This document shows, piece after piece, positions 24,111 to 36,494 of a stretch of 64,000 bases of DNA. Numbering within the stretch: the stretch's first letter is position 1; the number at the start of each line of letters is the position of its first letter. The DNA comes from Absidia repens (taxonomy: Eukaryota; Mucoromycota; Mucoromycetes; Mucorales; Cunninghamellaceae), in NCBI GenBank assembly GCA_002105175.1, contig MCGE01000025.1:493978-557977 (forward strand), in the 5' to 3' direction. Under the pieces are notes generated by a model. The model was not told the origin of the DNA. It worked only from the letters and a program-made list of their open reading frames with translations, and made no database searches. The position numbers and the translations under genes are program-made.

Positions 24111-25432
24111 ATGTCTCTCAAAGAAATAAAAGGGCAAGCTATTGTGCTCTTTGTGATATCAATGGTTGCGTTCCTTGGTTACTCTTCACAAATCGGTATT
24201 CTTTGGTCTTTTCTCGGAGGAGCCACTCTACATACCGCACTCATCCTTATTCCTCTGAACGTGTTTATCATTCTTATATACATTAACTATGCTTTGACAT
24301 GTCTAACCGACCCTGGAACCGTGCCTATCAATTGGGTAGGTCAATCCCACAGAAATATAAAAGAATACACTTTTGTTTTAACGCCGCCAACTTTTTTCAT
24401 AGATCCCTCAACAGCAACATCACTTGGAAGTCAAACGATCAACACACGCACCACGGTTCTGTAAAACATGCAATAATTATAAACCACCAAGAAGCCATCA
24501 CTGTAGCACCTGTGGAAAATGTGTTTTGAAAATGGATCATCACTGCCCTTGGGTCAACAATTGTGTCGGATTTGCCAATTACTGTCACTTTATTCGATTC
24601 TTAGTGTATGTTCAAGTTAGCACCATTTACTTGCTGATCCTTTTAGGCTGCCGACTCAATCAAATCATTCATCATTCATCGCCTACAACACCGACGGAAT
24701 TGGGTTTACTCGCCATCAATCTCTTATTTTGTATCATTATCATCATTGGGGTGGCTATTCTTAGCGGTTACCATGTTTATTGTATCACAACCAATACCAC
24801 AACTATTGAAGGATGGGAAAAAGGTCGAAGCCTTACATTGAAATCAATGGGGACTGTACACGATGTAAGTAATGAATATGGTAGTGTGGCATACAAGAAC
24901 GTAATATACTGACTTCCCTTTCTTTCAGGTCATGTATCCTTATGATCAAGGTGTAATGAACAATATCAAATTTGTACTTGGCAGACAACCTTTACTATGG
25001 TTTTGGCCCCGTCAAATGGAAGGCTCAGGTCTCTCATTCCCAATCAACATTACTCACTTACATACCAAAGGCAATACAGTAACGGCAGAAACGGTTGATG
25101 ATGACGAAGGGATCGATAGCGACAAGCGATTTTCAATGTATTCAGCATGGACTACACATACAAATGAATTACTTGAACATAATCATCAGCATCAACATGA
25201 TACACTGGAGTTAGATGATATTACCGTGATATCACCAGCTCATCACCAGCACCAGCAGCACCAGCAGCATCAACCACCATCCACTCTAAAATCCACTCTC
25301 TCTACCACCACACTTCATACTCCAACAACTCCAGCATCTATATTGACATTTGCCTCCACTGCTTCTACTTTGGTTGATTCCAAATCAAGGCGACTTCACA
25401 ATAATGATAGACATAGCAAAAGTTATTATTAG
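24111..25432 (+). CDS. PFA4: DHHC palmitoyltransferase, Pfa4-like
   Basis: Three exons (24111-24335, 24403-24864, 24929-25432) give 396 residues. Two N-terminal membrane helices ([40 protein letters not shown]) precede a DPGTVP motif. The zinc-binding CRD has [20 protein letters not shown] and the catalytic [12 protein letters not shown], and two further helices end in a TTxE-type motif (NTTTIEGWE). Such enzymes S-acylate proteins in the ER/Golgi; Pfa4 in yeast acts on chitin synthase Chs3. The C-terminal tail is His/Gln-rich and disordered, longer than usual. Assignment to Pfa4 rather than another four-helix DHHC rests on the CRD wording and is less certain than the enzyme class. Confidence 0.92.
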
Positions 25433-25613
25433 ATTATCATACCCCTTCCCTCCATTTTGTTTATATTCACCTTCCATTTTGTATATACGAACATATATAT
25501 TTATATATATATTACTCCCGTTTTTTTTTTAAATGAAATTATCGATTTTTTGTTAGCATTTGGCAAAATTTACGGTGCACTCTTTGATTGCGTTAGTGCT
25601 CTCTCTCTTGAAA

Positions 25614-27399
25614 ATGCCGAAGCGAAAGATCGGGGTTCAAAAAGTTTACAAAAAGCAAGCAGGTAGGTTTTTTCTTTTTGTTGTTTCATTCTTTCAGATA
25701 CTTTTTTCCTTGCTTCTACAACTTATTCTTTTTATTTTTTACTGATAGACACACCCTTCCTTTCCACTTTTACTTTATCAAAACTGGATCAAGCAACTGA
25801 AAATTATGGACCTGGTCGGGAATACGTTATACCACCATTGAAAACACACCGGGCCAAGCATTGTATTGAATGCCAAGAAGTCTTCCATCTTTTCAAACAG
25901 AAACACAATTGCAAAAACTGTGGTAAAGAATGAACAGACTCATATACGAGGGGAAATGAAAAGAGAAAAAAAAAAAAAAACAGCATTGCTTACTCATCAT
26001 CGCTCTTCCTTTTTTTTTTTTTTTTTTTTTTTCTTTCTTTCTCTTGGTCATCAGGTCATGTTGTTTGCTCAGACTGCTCTAAACATCGTCGACCCCTTCC
26101 AAAATTTGGCTATGACAGGTAAGCTTGGGGCAGGGAACAATGAATTTGATTGTGTATATGTTTGTATTCATCCATTTATTTCCACGTTTTAGTGCTGTGC
26201 GTTGCTGTGATACGTGCGATCTTCATATCACGATGCAAGAAATGAATTCAAGCATGCTGGGCTCCCAATCACTCAAACAACTGAAACAATATATAAGATG
26301 CTACAATTTACCCTCGCAACATGCTATTGAAAAGGATGACTTGGTCAAACTCATTTTCAACACTCGCCCTATCACCAATCAAAACGAACGTCATTATAGA
26401 AAACTGCGTGATCAACAATATGCTGGACAAGCATCGGCCCAGGAACGAGAAGGAGCGAACAACAACAACAACAACAACAACACCAACAACAGTACCAGTG
26501 GTGGCGATCTTTTTGACGACAATCCGCTTTCAACCATGTTCAACAAACTCAGTGACCTTTTTATTCCACCTGATCCAACCGTCTCTCCTGCAGCGCCCAC
26601 TCCTCCCCGTCAACAACAACAACATCAGCAACAACAAAGGCAACGACCATATACAAATCAAAGACCACAGCAACACTATCGACCACCACCACCGACTTCT
26701 TCTCAGCAACACACCTCGTCATCATCGTACCCATCTTACATATATCCAGAACATCAGCATCAACATCCATCATCGGCTCCTCGATCTACTACTACTGCTG
26801 CTCGACCTTCTTCGACTACAGCTGCCCCTTCGTCACGCCAACAAGCATCATCAGCATCATCAGCGTCAGCAACAGCATCACCACCACCATCATCTACACC
26901 ATCACCACCGGGGAACACAGTAACACTAAAGGAAATGCTTGCGCTCTCAATCGACCCTGCCACGATGTCGGTTCGCACACTCAAGCATATTCTTCGGACC
27001 AACCATGTAGAACAAAATTTTGCATTGGAAAAAAAGGAACTGGTGACTCGAGTGCAACAATTGATCGAGGACGAAAAGAAATTACAAAAAGAACGCCATC
27101 ATGTAGACAATGATACTAGCAGTGGCAATGGTGGGGATGACATTCACGAAGATATGGTCTGTAGGATTTGCTATGACTCGGTACAAAATTGTGTATTTCT
27201 AAATTGTGGACATATGGCGACTTGTATAGACTGTGGATTGAAGGTAACCCCTTTTCCCACGTCAATGCTTTTATCTTTTCTGACAATCACTCACTCCCCC
27301 CTTTTTTTATTTTTATGTGTGTAGCTGGTAGAATCCAAAAATGAATGTCCTATTTGTCGTGACTCCATCGTCAGGGTAGTGCGTGTTTTCCGATCCTAG
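25614..27399 (+). CDS. RNF34/RFFL (CARP)-like E3 ubiquitin ligase: FYVE-like + SAP + RING
   Basis: Five exons (25614-25662, 25749-25922, 26055-26118, 26193-27243, 27325-27399) give 470 residues. The N-terminal zinc finger is FYVE-related (HCIECQEVFHLFKQKHNCKN, then CGHVVCSDCSKHRRPLP and CCDTCD). It lacks the basic R+HHCR patch. A SAP-like helix pair follows (SLKQLKQYIRCYNLPSQHAI), then a long Asn/Gln/Ser/Pro-rich linker, a second SAP-like segment (MSVRTLKHILRTNHVEQNFA), and a C-terminal C3HC4 RING (CRICYDSVQNCVFLNCGHMA ... CPICRDSI) ending RVVRVFRS. That order and the RING-tail wording are those of animal RNF34/RFFL. In animals these ligases act on caspases, p53 regulators and membrane cargo; the fungal substrate is unknown. 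Confidence 0.88.
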
Positions 27400-28073
27400 G
27401 AGATGGATTCTTCTTTATTAGTTTATATCTCTTCCCCCCCCAGCCCTTAGTCTCAAATACCTTCATTCGACTCTCCGCTTCGTTAGTCTCTAGTGTATCA
27501 CCCTCTCCCCTCCATCTCATTTCCTTTATCTTTCAATACTTTATCTTATATATCTATTAGCTACCTTTTCTTTTCTCCCTCTTACTACACCATGTCTTTC
27601 ATAATAGTTATCTATATACAAAATAAAGAATGAACTTTTAGTATATCCAATATTGTATTCAATGTCTCTTTTTTTTTTCCTGTCATGATAATTTTTGTAT
27701 GTACAGTAGGATATCCCCATACTAATACCTCATACATACATATCATTACCTCATTGCATCCATGCTTTCATGTATTCAAATAATAGACCGTTTAACTCAT
27801 CTCTACACACACAGCACTCCGCAGAAAATGATGTCTCCTCTTTTTGTTTTTTATGTGTGACCTTAGTATTCAATATCTCATCATACGACATTACCCCTAC
27901 CACCTGTCTATATATATTGACAAAATCCAATAAAAAATAGACAAACAACAAATGTTATTTCAAAGTACCAATTGTTTTATTTTGATTTTGATTCAAGATA
28001 AAAAAAGAAAAATAAGGATCATAAAGTAAATAAATTTGGAGGTGAAAAACACCCCCCCCCCACTAAGCTAAAA
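27400..28073. other. Convergent 3' spacer
   Basis: Contains the polyadenylation region of the E3 gene (AATAAAG near 27622) and that of the RRM gene. There is a C10 run near 28050-28060. No gene is seen. Confidence 0.45.
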
Positions 28074-29504
28074 CTACGATGTGAGATGGAGTTCGCCTGT
28101 CATGACTTGATCAATTTTGGTCCGCAGACTTGATTCCATATGCATCAAATGAGCCAGTTCATGCAGCGGAATCGTATCTAATAAGCGGATGGTGATTTTG
28201 GGTGCATGTTTGACGCCAGTTGCCTAGTTCCCGCCCCGCCAAAAAAAAGGAATCAGTCCATTTACTTTTATTTTTTTATTTTTATTTTATTTTTATACCT
28301 TCACCAGAGGGAAGAGCCGATCTCCCAGTTTTTGTTTCTTTTCATGCATGACCATACCGTCCAACGACGTCAAAAAAGCATCCATATTCTCCTCCTTGGT
28401 CGATGGTGCTGGTGACGGATGGCAAGTGTGTTTTCCAAAAGAGCCCCTATTACCATCATGACTACTACTACTATCATTCGCCGTCTTCTTGTTGTTGTTG
28501 CTTGTTTTTGATAGCGTGACCTGGTTTCCGGATGTTTGTGATGATGACGGTGGTGGTGGCGGTGGTGGTAGCTGTACCGTTGCTGCTGTTGCTGGTTCGT
28601 AGTTGTTGTCAACATCATCATCATCATCATCTTCATCTTCATCAAACGTTTCTAATGCATTTTTGGCTTGTTGTACCTTGGATTTCAAAAAGTCTGGGTT
28701 GAAGAGACATAACGACCTTTCCCTTTTCTTGAGTGTCAATAACATATCCACAATATCATCGATTTGATCGACTGTTTCGTCGCCACATTGAAGGATGGCG
28801 TTAGTGAGTCGTTGGCGTTGAGTATTGGTGCTTGTTTCGGTCATCACACTACATATAGATTCAATCGATCCTCGACGGCGCATCGTTGGACCTTTTCTTG
28901 CCGCTGTTGTTTTATAACTAGTGGTAGTGGTGGTAGTGGCAGTGGTAGATAAAGAAGAAGAAGGAGACTGGTGGTGGCCCATTGGTGGAGGAGGGGCTTG
29001 GATGGAGGCGCCAGAAGCCAGAGTGGATAAAGAATGTGGTGTAGTGCTGTTAGAATTGAAAATACCTAATTGCTGTTTTCGAGTAGCTGAGTAGTTTAAA
29101 TAACTATGGTCATAATCCATCGTTCCTTTCTATAAAACATCAAACAATACACGGTACATTGATCAGTTTCTTTGACGTATTTTTTTATAATCTCATTCCC
29201 TTACCTTGCTGTTGGATGTAGCTGGGTATACATTTCCATTGTGATCATTTGTTCGTGGTGAGTGATGACTGCTGGTGGTATTGAGTTCGGAGACAGAACC
29301 ATTCCCAAGTGATAATGGTTGTTGTCCATTTTTGGAAAACGTTTGAGACTTTTTACTAGCAAGCGATCGGTAAGGAGTCGAGTCTTCGTTCAAGATATGC
29401 TGTGAATGATATTGTTGATTTGATTGCAGTTGTTGCTGTTGTTGATATGCTGGTGATTGATAATGCTGGTGAGCAGACTGATATTGATGTGTTGACTGAT
29501 TCTG

Positions 29505-29537
<33 letters not shown>

Positions 29538-31183
29538 AGTTTGGTGAAGATGGGATCGATGGTGTTGTTGAGGTACAGGTGATTGAAGAGAATAATTAGT
29601 CTGCGGTGTTGGAGGAGAATATGGTGCTGCCATATGGGACAAGTGTGTAGGGGTTGAGTTGCGAATATCAATTGTATTGGAAGGAGGCGTTCGACCAAAG
29701 TGCGAATTACCGTTGTCATTGCCATCTTGTTGTTGTTGATCTGTATCACCGCCACCAGATTTTTCGTTCCGAGATTTCTTCGGTTCATGGAAAGCCACCT
29801 GGACTGTTTTGGATAGAATAAAACGACCATTCATTCCATGAAGTGCACGGTTCGCTTCTTCGGCATTGATAAAACTGACAAATCCAAACCCCTTTGATTG
29901 ATTGGTACGAGCATTTTTCATCACACGGGCAGAGATAATATGTCCAAATTTGCGGAAATGTTTAAAGAGATCAGAGCTTTTGGCGTTTAGGTCCAGATTC
30001 TTGATGTATAAATTGGTGTAATCTACGGGATTGGGATCACTGCCGGGTTTGACATGCTATTGAATAAATAGACAAATAAATAATTAACAAGGATTGTATC
30101 CACTTTATTTGTCATCAACTTACATTGCCATGTTGTGAGTCCACTTCCGGATTGGATTGTTGACGTTTACTAGAAACCAAAGGAAACAGAGTACTACGAT
30201 AAAAATATGACAAAGTAAGAAGAATCATGTCAATGTAAGTAAGTTTTTCTTTCCCCTACTCTTACCCTTTCCCCTTATTCTCCAATTTTGTCCATGTCTT
30301 ACATGATGTTCTCCTGAATCCGTCGGTTGTTCTAAGAAAAAAAGAGTAAAATAAGCACACGAGCAGCACTACCGTCTTATTATTATTCCTTCCCCCCTTT
30401 TTTTATATTATTATTCTTACCATAAATGAAACAGCATGATCGGCATTATTGGCGTGATAATATTGAATCAAAGCAGCGCCATGAAAGTCAACGGTTCCTT
30501 GTTCAACCACTACTTTACACAGAGACATTGGACCAAAAGGACGGAAGAGATCATAGAGCGATTTGTTGGTGGAGTTTGGTGGTAAGTTCTGTACTTGTAG
30601 AATATCAGCAGTAGGTTCAGGATCACCTTCGCTTGTCAAAGGATTCATGTAGAGTGAAAGTCGCATACCATTACTAAAATTGGCACCGTTGAATAAGGTA
30701 AACGCAAGATCAGCTGAAAATTGCAATAAGTATCATAAAAAGAAAAAAACAAGTTAGAATAATCATTTTGCTGAATACTATTAATACTATTCATATTACC
30801 ATGATCCTTGGTTGGGAAAGTCATGTAGCCAGAAGAGAGTTCAGGAAACGGTTGCTCAGTTAAATGGATACTACACGTAATAGGGAAAACATTATACACA
30901 AAAAAGGTGAGTATATTCCAGTTAGTATACGAATACGTTTTCATTTATTCTAGTCTTACTCTTGAGGGTGGCATGTCTGTAATAGATCCAAAATATCGTA
31001 TTCCCCAATGGCACTTGGCACTTGCATATAAAGCCAGTCAGATACAAGGTACGAGTCATATTGAAGAGATTCCTTAGGTTTCTGTTGTTGTGGAGGAGGA
31101 TAGTCGTCATGATTGTTCTTTAGTGCAATACTTTGTCGGTTCTTTGGTGGTAGCTTTACAACGGCCTTTATAACATCAGTCAT
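28074..31183 (-). CDS. Three-RRM poly(A)-binding-like protein with C-terminal MLLE-like segment
   Basis: Eight exons (31183-30960, 30870-30800, 30713-30421, 30331-30303, 30193-30124, 30056-29205, 29129-28299, 28223-28074) give 839 residues. RRM1 (about 55-125) and RRM2 (ADILQVQNLPPNSTNKSLYD, about 130-200) are divergent; RRM3 is canonical with RNP2 NLYIKNL (about 246) and RNP1 KGFGFVSF (about 290). A very long Gln/His/Ser/Pro region with Gln11 follows. The C terminus, KLGDRLFPLVKATG ... ITIRLLDTIPLHELAHLMH, resembles the PABC/MLLE peptide-binding domain of poly(A)-binding protein. The layout recalls S. pombe Crp79/Mug28 more than Pab1, which has four tandem RRMs. Likely role: mRNA export or stability (inference). 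Exon 4 is 29 nt. An acidic Asp/Glu tract and Pro8 lie before the MLLE-like part. Confidence 0.85.
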
Positions 31184-31834
31184 GACGAATAAAAGGTATA
31201 CAAAAAAGGAATACAAATAAAGAAAAAAAAAAGGGTGAAACGCGTATAAAAGAAGTCTAAGGTGTATATGGAAAGAAGAGTCAATCGTATGTCCTTTATC
31301 AAGATTCTTATTACGTACCTTTGCAAAAGACTTCGTCAAATAAAAAAAAAAAATAAAAAAGAAAAGAAATAATAAATATATTAAGAGAAATAAGGAAAGA
31401 AATGCGCACACACAAAATAAAAAAAGGGCAAGAAAAAAAAAGTGCTTTCTATGCCTCGAAATAAAATAAATTGAAACAGCGCCGAAAAGTTAGTTGCATT
31501 ACCTTGCGTGCGTTGTCACCGCTACAATTCAAAAGAGTACTCCTTACTTTTGCACCCTCCTATGATCATCACCTCCTTATTCCGCAATGTTCACTCACCA
31601 TAATGAACCTTGTCTCCCAAACAACTAAATGCTCCGCTTCATTGACATGTTTTTTGCATTAACAATATGAACGATGACGATGAACGTGGTTCAGTCATTC
31701 AGTATCCTACTTAAGGAGGATAATGATCATCATCGTATCATATCCATGAAAAAAAGGGAAGTGTCACTTTTTTCAATCATGGTTTCTCCCATGATCAAGA
31801 CCGATTCACACCATTTCTTTTGTCTCTCTCAAAC
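31184..31834. other. Divergent intergenic region, no convincing gene
   Basis: AT-rich promoter of the RRM gene followed by a GC-richer stretch (31480-31830) with several short frames on the plus strand, none with recognisable domains. A small candidate gene follows at 31835. Confidence 0.35.
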
Positions 31835-32179
31835 ATGGAAACCTTGCATGAGGTGAGTTCATTCATTCAAAAACATATTGCTTTAATCACTTCCAATCAA
31901 ATCTCTTGAATTTAACACCGGGGGTTGAAAAAAAAATTAAAATAAGTTTTAGCCGGGATTTGAGTATCAAAAGAGTGTCAGGCTGCTGATAATACAATTT
32001 TTTTTTACTCAAAGGCAGCCCAAGCTCAGTTAGAAAAGGAAGATAAAAACAATAAAGATGCGCTTCAAACTTTTTTGTGTGGTTTATCAGATTTAGTTCT
32101 TCTTTTAAAAAAGCATCACTACCCTTCTTATTTTATATTTTTTGTAGTGATGAATGACGAAGAAAAACTAGTTCAATAA
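31835..32179 (+). CDS. Candidate small two-exon gene of unknown function
   Basis: ATG at 31835 starts a short exon (31835-31852, METLHE). Good signals (gtgagt donor at 31853; actcaaag acceptor at 32014) join it in frame to 32015-32179, which begins AAQAQLEKEDKNNKDALQTF, a hydrophilic, coiled-coil-like stretch, and ends NDEEKLVQ. Total is about 60 residues. A second intron (acceptor ttttttgtag near 32146) might remove the hydrophobic middle part. The hydrophilic ends look coding, but there is no family match and transcript evidence is needed; chance remains possible. Confidence 0.3.
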
Positions 32180-32405
32180 TGAGACGGCTGTATAAAAAAG
32201 GGTTTTTCCTTTTGAGTCCTTTCATTGGTTTTTGGCTCTTGACAGAGAAAAAATTTTCTTGTCTCGTTTTTAAATTCCGAAATGGACGATATTTCTTTTT
32301 TTTTGATATATTGCGCGCCAATTTTTTATTTTTTTACTCTTTCTCTTTCACTCTCTGTCTTTTTTCGGTTCTAAGCGAACATCTATTTATTATCAATCAC
32401 AAAAG

Positions 32406-32636
32406 GTAAGCTATTTTTATATTCATATTTGGTTTTCTTTTTACGTCGTTTATTAGTATATTGTTTCCCTTTTTATTTATCTATTACACATATTCCCTTT
32501 ACTTTACCACTTCTCCTGTCATTTTTTGATATCTGTGTTTGTTTATTTTTCCACTCATACCATATATAAAAGAAAGTCAGATATCATCGCCGACCCTTCC
32601 TTTCACAAACTAGTACTAACTTCTAACTTTATTTAG
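32406..32636 (+). other. 5'UTR intron of the Zn2Cys6 gene at 32662
   Basis: A gtaagc donor at 32406 and a tttattag-type acceptor ending at 32636 lie in the leader, 25 bases before the start codon. Candidate branch sequence actaac occurs at 32615-32620. Inferred from splice signals. Confidence 0.5.
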
Positions 32637-32661
32637 TCCTTAGGAAACTTACTCAATCAAT

Positions 32662-33813
32662 ATGCAGTCTATGCCTTATTATCAACCAAGCTATCCTCAA
32701 GCTCCCCAATATGCTCCTACTGGATCACCTGCCGGTGTCATGCCCACTGGTCCCCCCATGTTAGGTCATCCTTTGCAACACCATGATCCTATGGGTCAAC
32801 CTGCCAAACGCAAGCAAGTGAAGAATGCCTGTAGTAAGTTCATTTATTCTATGTAAACCAGTAAAATATGAAACTTACTTTTTTTTTCTTCTTCCTCTTA
32901 GCCAATTGCCAAAAAGCATGTAAAAAGTGTGATGATGCTCGACCTTGTCCTCGATGTGTCAAATATGGTATTGCTGACTCCTGTGTCAACTCTGTTCGAA
33001 AGGAACGAAAGAAGGGTATCAAGCGTGGTCCATACAAGCGAAGACAAAAGTCTGGTATGTAAAACGAGGATAGTGCGGATGTATACAGTGAAACTTACCA
33101 TTTTTTTTCTTTCATTCTTAATAGAATCTGACAAGACAAGCCAACCCAAACGTGATGACCAAGGACCATATGGTAATGCTATGCGTGCGCCTCCTATACC
33201 TTATGGATTCCCTAGCAATTTGAATCAATATGGTCAACCGGCTTATGACTACAATGCTGCTCATTACTACAAGGATCAAATGGCTCAATACAATGTGGTG
33301 AATCCTATGTATCCTCAAATGGGTTACCCTGTACTCATGCAAGGTCAAAATGAAAGCTCTCCTCAGCAACAACAACAACAACAGCAACCCCATGCGAATA
33401 CTTATCAACAACAACAGCATTCTTCCTTACCTCAACATTATGGAAACATGGTACAACAACCACAAGCACAACAACAGCAACCAACTTATCAAAATCAATC
33501 AGCTTCTCCTCAACAAGCCCATGCCAGTCCTCAATTGTATAATCCTCAACAACATCAACAACATCAACCTACACTTTCTGCTCCTCAATCAGTGAATTCT
33601 GCTCAACATAGTCCTGATATCAAACCAGGTGGCTTGACTCCTATGCCCAGTGCCTCCACTTCTACAGCCACTTCTTCCTCACCTCCTGGATCCGCTGTTG
33701 GTGAAGATGATAAATCAAAGTATGGTGGTTTGTCTCAACTCTGTACCGCTGCTTTACATCAAGAGCCTTCTGGTCAAGATCAATCTGCTGCCCATGATTC
33801 CGCCCAACAATAA
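32662..33813 (+). CDS. Zn2Cys6 (Gal4-type) transcription factor, short
   Basis: Three exons (32662-32833, 32902-33054, 33125-33813) give 337 residues. The binuclear cluster starts at about residue 57 (NACTNCQKACKKCDDARPCP, then RCVKYGIADSC) and has an extra Cys inside the first loop. It is followed by a strongly basic stretch RKERKKGIKRGPYKRRQK. The rest is a Pro/Tyr-rich N terminus and a Gln-rich C-terminal half with PQQQQQQQQ, typical of activation regions. There is no fungal_trans middle domain and no obvious coiled coil, so DNA may be bound as a monomer. Similar short cluster proteins with the KRGPYKRR tail occur in Mucoromycota and Basidiomycota; target genes are unknown. Confidence 0.88.
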
Positions 33814-34570
33814 TTCGTATATAGCTTCAATCCCCCCCATCACTACCTCTTTTTCTTCATGACATTCTCATTATCCAATTGTATCACTTTCTCTCACTCG
33901 CTCTCTTTTATCTATTTTATTTATTACTATCCACATTTTCTTTCCTCCAAGGTTGCTTTTTTTTTTATTATCATGTATATTGCTTTATTCATAGATTACT
34001 ATTATTTAATAAAAAACAAACTTCAATGTTATACAGTTATGTTTGCGAATGATGTTGGATTTTATTTGTGATAATGGCGTATGAAAAAACAAACGATATA
34101 GAGAAAAAAAAAAGAAGGGTATCATGAAAATGCATCGAAAAAAGGTATTCTACGAAAAGATTTATAAAAAAGGATATTAGTAGATCGCCAGAATGGGAAA
34201 GAAAGGGTCAATAACAAAGTTGCGTAATGTGTGTGCAGAAAGGGGGTGGGGTAGGTGAATGCATGAATTTTGTGTCAAAACAATAAACATCTTTTAAAGC
34301 GCCTTTAAAAAAAAGAGGAGGACAAAAAGGGGGCCCATTGCCGACTGTTTCATTGTGTTTCCATGTCATCTTCAGTTTAAACGCCTCTGTAACTTTATTT
34401 TTCAAAAACAAAATGATAATATACAATAGAGGATATGTGTGTATGTGTTGTAGGAAAAGTTGTCAGCGATGATTATATACTAAACATGAAGGTCGTATGT
34501 GTGTGTGTGTGTGAATGTGTATAAAAAGGGTACGGGGGTAATGGCTAAAATTGATCTAATCTAATCTAAA
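33814..34570. other. Convergent 3' spacer
   Basis: Holds the 3' end of the Zn2Cys6 gene (AATAAAA near 34008) and of the mitochondrial carrier. There is a (GT)n tract near 34496-34512. No gene is seen. Confidence 0.45.
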
Positions 34571-35866
34571 CTACAAATTTGCAAACATCCGCATCGACAA
34601 TTCATAAGCAGTAAAGGTAGCACCAGCAGCAGGAATACTTTCATAAAAAAAACAGGTACAGATATGGAATGAGTCAAATGATAAATGATCCTTGACACTA
34701 CTTTTTTCTTTTAAAACTTACCTTCTTAAGATGGTAGGAGCAATGCCCCGGAACAAACCATTAAGTCCATCTCTGGCGTAAATTTGTTTCATCACTCTTG
34801 TAGCATAAAATCCTTTAGGTACTTCCACTTGATTTTGTACCTATACATAAAAAGAAAATAAATGAATAAACAAAACATGCTGGTTCACAGTGATCCTTTT
34901 ATTTCTCCTCTTACCACAGATTTCACGACATCAAAGGGATAACTGAAAATCCAATAACCAATACCACCTGCAGCACCAGAAATCATGAGTTGTGTGACAG
35001 TTGCATCGTGGGCTTGATCCTTGGTAAGGTGCCGTTTCACCATTTCAAATCCTGTGTAAAAACCGAAGTAGGCAGGAATTTCACGGAGAATGGTAGCATA
35101 CATCCCGCGTCCCAGACCGTTGGCCAACCCATCTCTTTGAATCAAATATTTGGCACAGTCAATAGGACCTGTAAAGTAACGACCTGATCCACTACCTTTT
35201 CCATATTGAGCTTGCATTTTGATCTTGAGTAGTTCGACAGGTGATGCTAGGATGCTATTCACAATACCTATTATAAGTGGTCAGTCCACTTTTTGTACTA
35301 ATCGTCGTTGTCGTCTTCCTCCATCCGCCGTCTTTTTGATGTTTTTACCTGCACCAGCACCAGCAAGACCGATTTGACCAATAGATAAGACTTGACCTGG
35401 ATGATCTTGTAACGCCTTTTTAAATTGTGAATTGGCTGCAAAGAGCAATGCATTCACAGCACCAATACCAACAATAGGAGTGGCCATACCTATACAAACA
35501 GACGGAAGGGGACGAGAATGAGCTTCAGTATACAATCCCAGACAACCAATACTCACGTGGTGTGTCACTTACCTTTGTACAAAGCCAACACGCCTTCATT
35601 CTTCACGGTTTGCACTGCACAATCCCAAGCCCCATTAAATCGCCCATGATCCAGTTGCAAGCGCACCTTGATAGTATCCAAAGGCTGTCCTACGAGAACA
35701 TTGGCCATACCCCCAAAACTAAGAAACTGTAAGAATGATTTGTATTTTTAATAATGGTGGGTGATAAGGGAACTTACTTTCCAGATACGAAGTCAGCCAC
35801 AGCAGAGACTTCCTTTTGGGTAGTGGGTGGCGTGAGTACCAAAGGTTCAACTATTTCCTGTGACAT
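34571..35866 (-). CDS. Mitochondrial carrier (SLC25), carnitine/acylcarnitine or amino-acid type
   Basis: Six exons (35866-35778, 35718-35573, 35489-35349, 35267-34915, 34840-34722, 34637-34571) give 304 residues, the standard carrier length. Three repeats each carry the P-x-[DE]-x-x-[KR] signature: QPLDTIK, SPVELLK and YPFDVVK. Other family wording includes [40 protein letters not shown] and [20 protein letters not shown]. The closest group by wording is SLC25A20/SLC25A29/Crc1, carriers of acylcarnitine or basic amino acids across the inner membrane; the exact substrate cannot be read without matching the contact residues. The N terminus is short, without a cleavable presequence, as expected. 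Confidence 0.9.
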
Positions 35867-36494
35867 GATGATTTGTATATGTATATGTGTGTGTGTATGT
35901 AGAGATTAAGAAGAATGTCAACAAAAAAGAAAGAGAAAGAAGAGAAGAGAGGAAAAAAAAGGGGGAAAAACAAAGAAAATGAAAAAATGATGTGCTTTTC
36001 GCCGAATCAAAAAAGAAAAAAAAATAGGATTTAGAGTAGCTGTGATTGAATTGTTTGTCATCATTCCACCAGTACCAGATCAACAGCCTTCACCCCAAGA
36101 ATTAATTGGATTCTGCCATTGAAACTGGCTTCTGCATAGAATACTAGCAATACCCCGCACCCTTCCTATCCCGGCTACAGCTACAGTTTTTTTTTTTTTT
36201 TTTTTTTTTTCTAAATTTCATGTACCACTCCACCGCCACCATCACCCATCGCCGACGGTATGACACTAGTATGACAAAGAGAAAACCCTAAGTCCTTTTT
36301 TCAACGGTGACACTCAACAATCAAGATGAGATAAGATAATAATATAGAAGATATAGATAAAAAAACAAAAAGTTTTTATTTCGAAGAAGATATCAATATA
36401 CATAAAATACTATTCTACAAAAAATAAAAGAGAGAATCAGGGTAAGGGTATTTTGAGAGAAGGGTGGAGGAGGAGGATGAGGCAGACACCGACA
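35867..36494. other. Intergenic region between the carrier and P5C reductase 1
   Basis: Contains the carrier promoter with GA-rich repeats (35920-35985), a T26 run near 36188-36210, and the 3' end of the P5C reductase gene. No gene is seen. Confidence 0.4.

Noticed and set aside
26412..27002. Several minus-strand frames opposite the E3 ligase
   Set aside because: Antisense of its Asn/Gln/Ser/Pro-rich linker; spliced sense gene explains the region.
29402..29599. Plus-strand frame rich in Ala
   Set aside because: Antisense of the CAG/CAA (Gln) run in the RRM gene.
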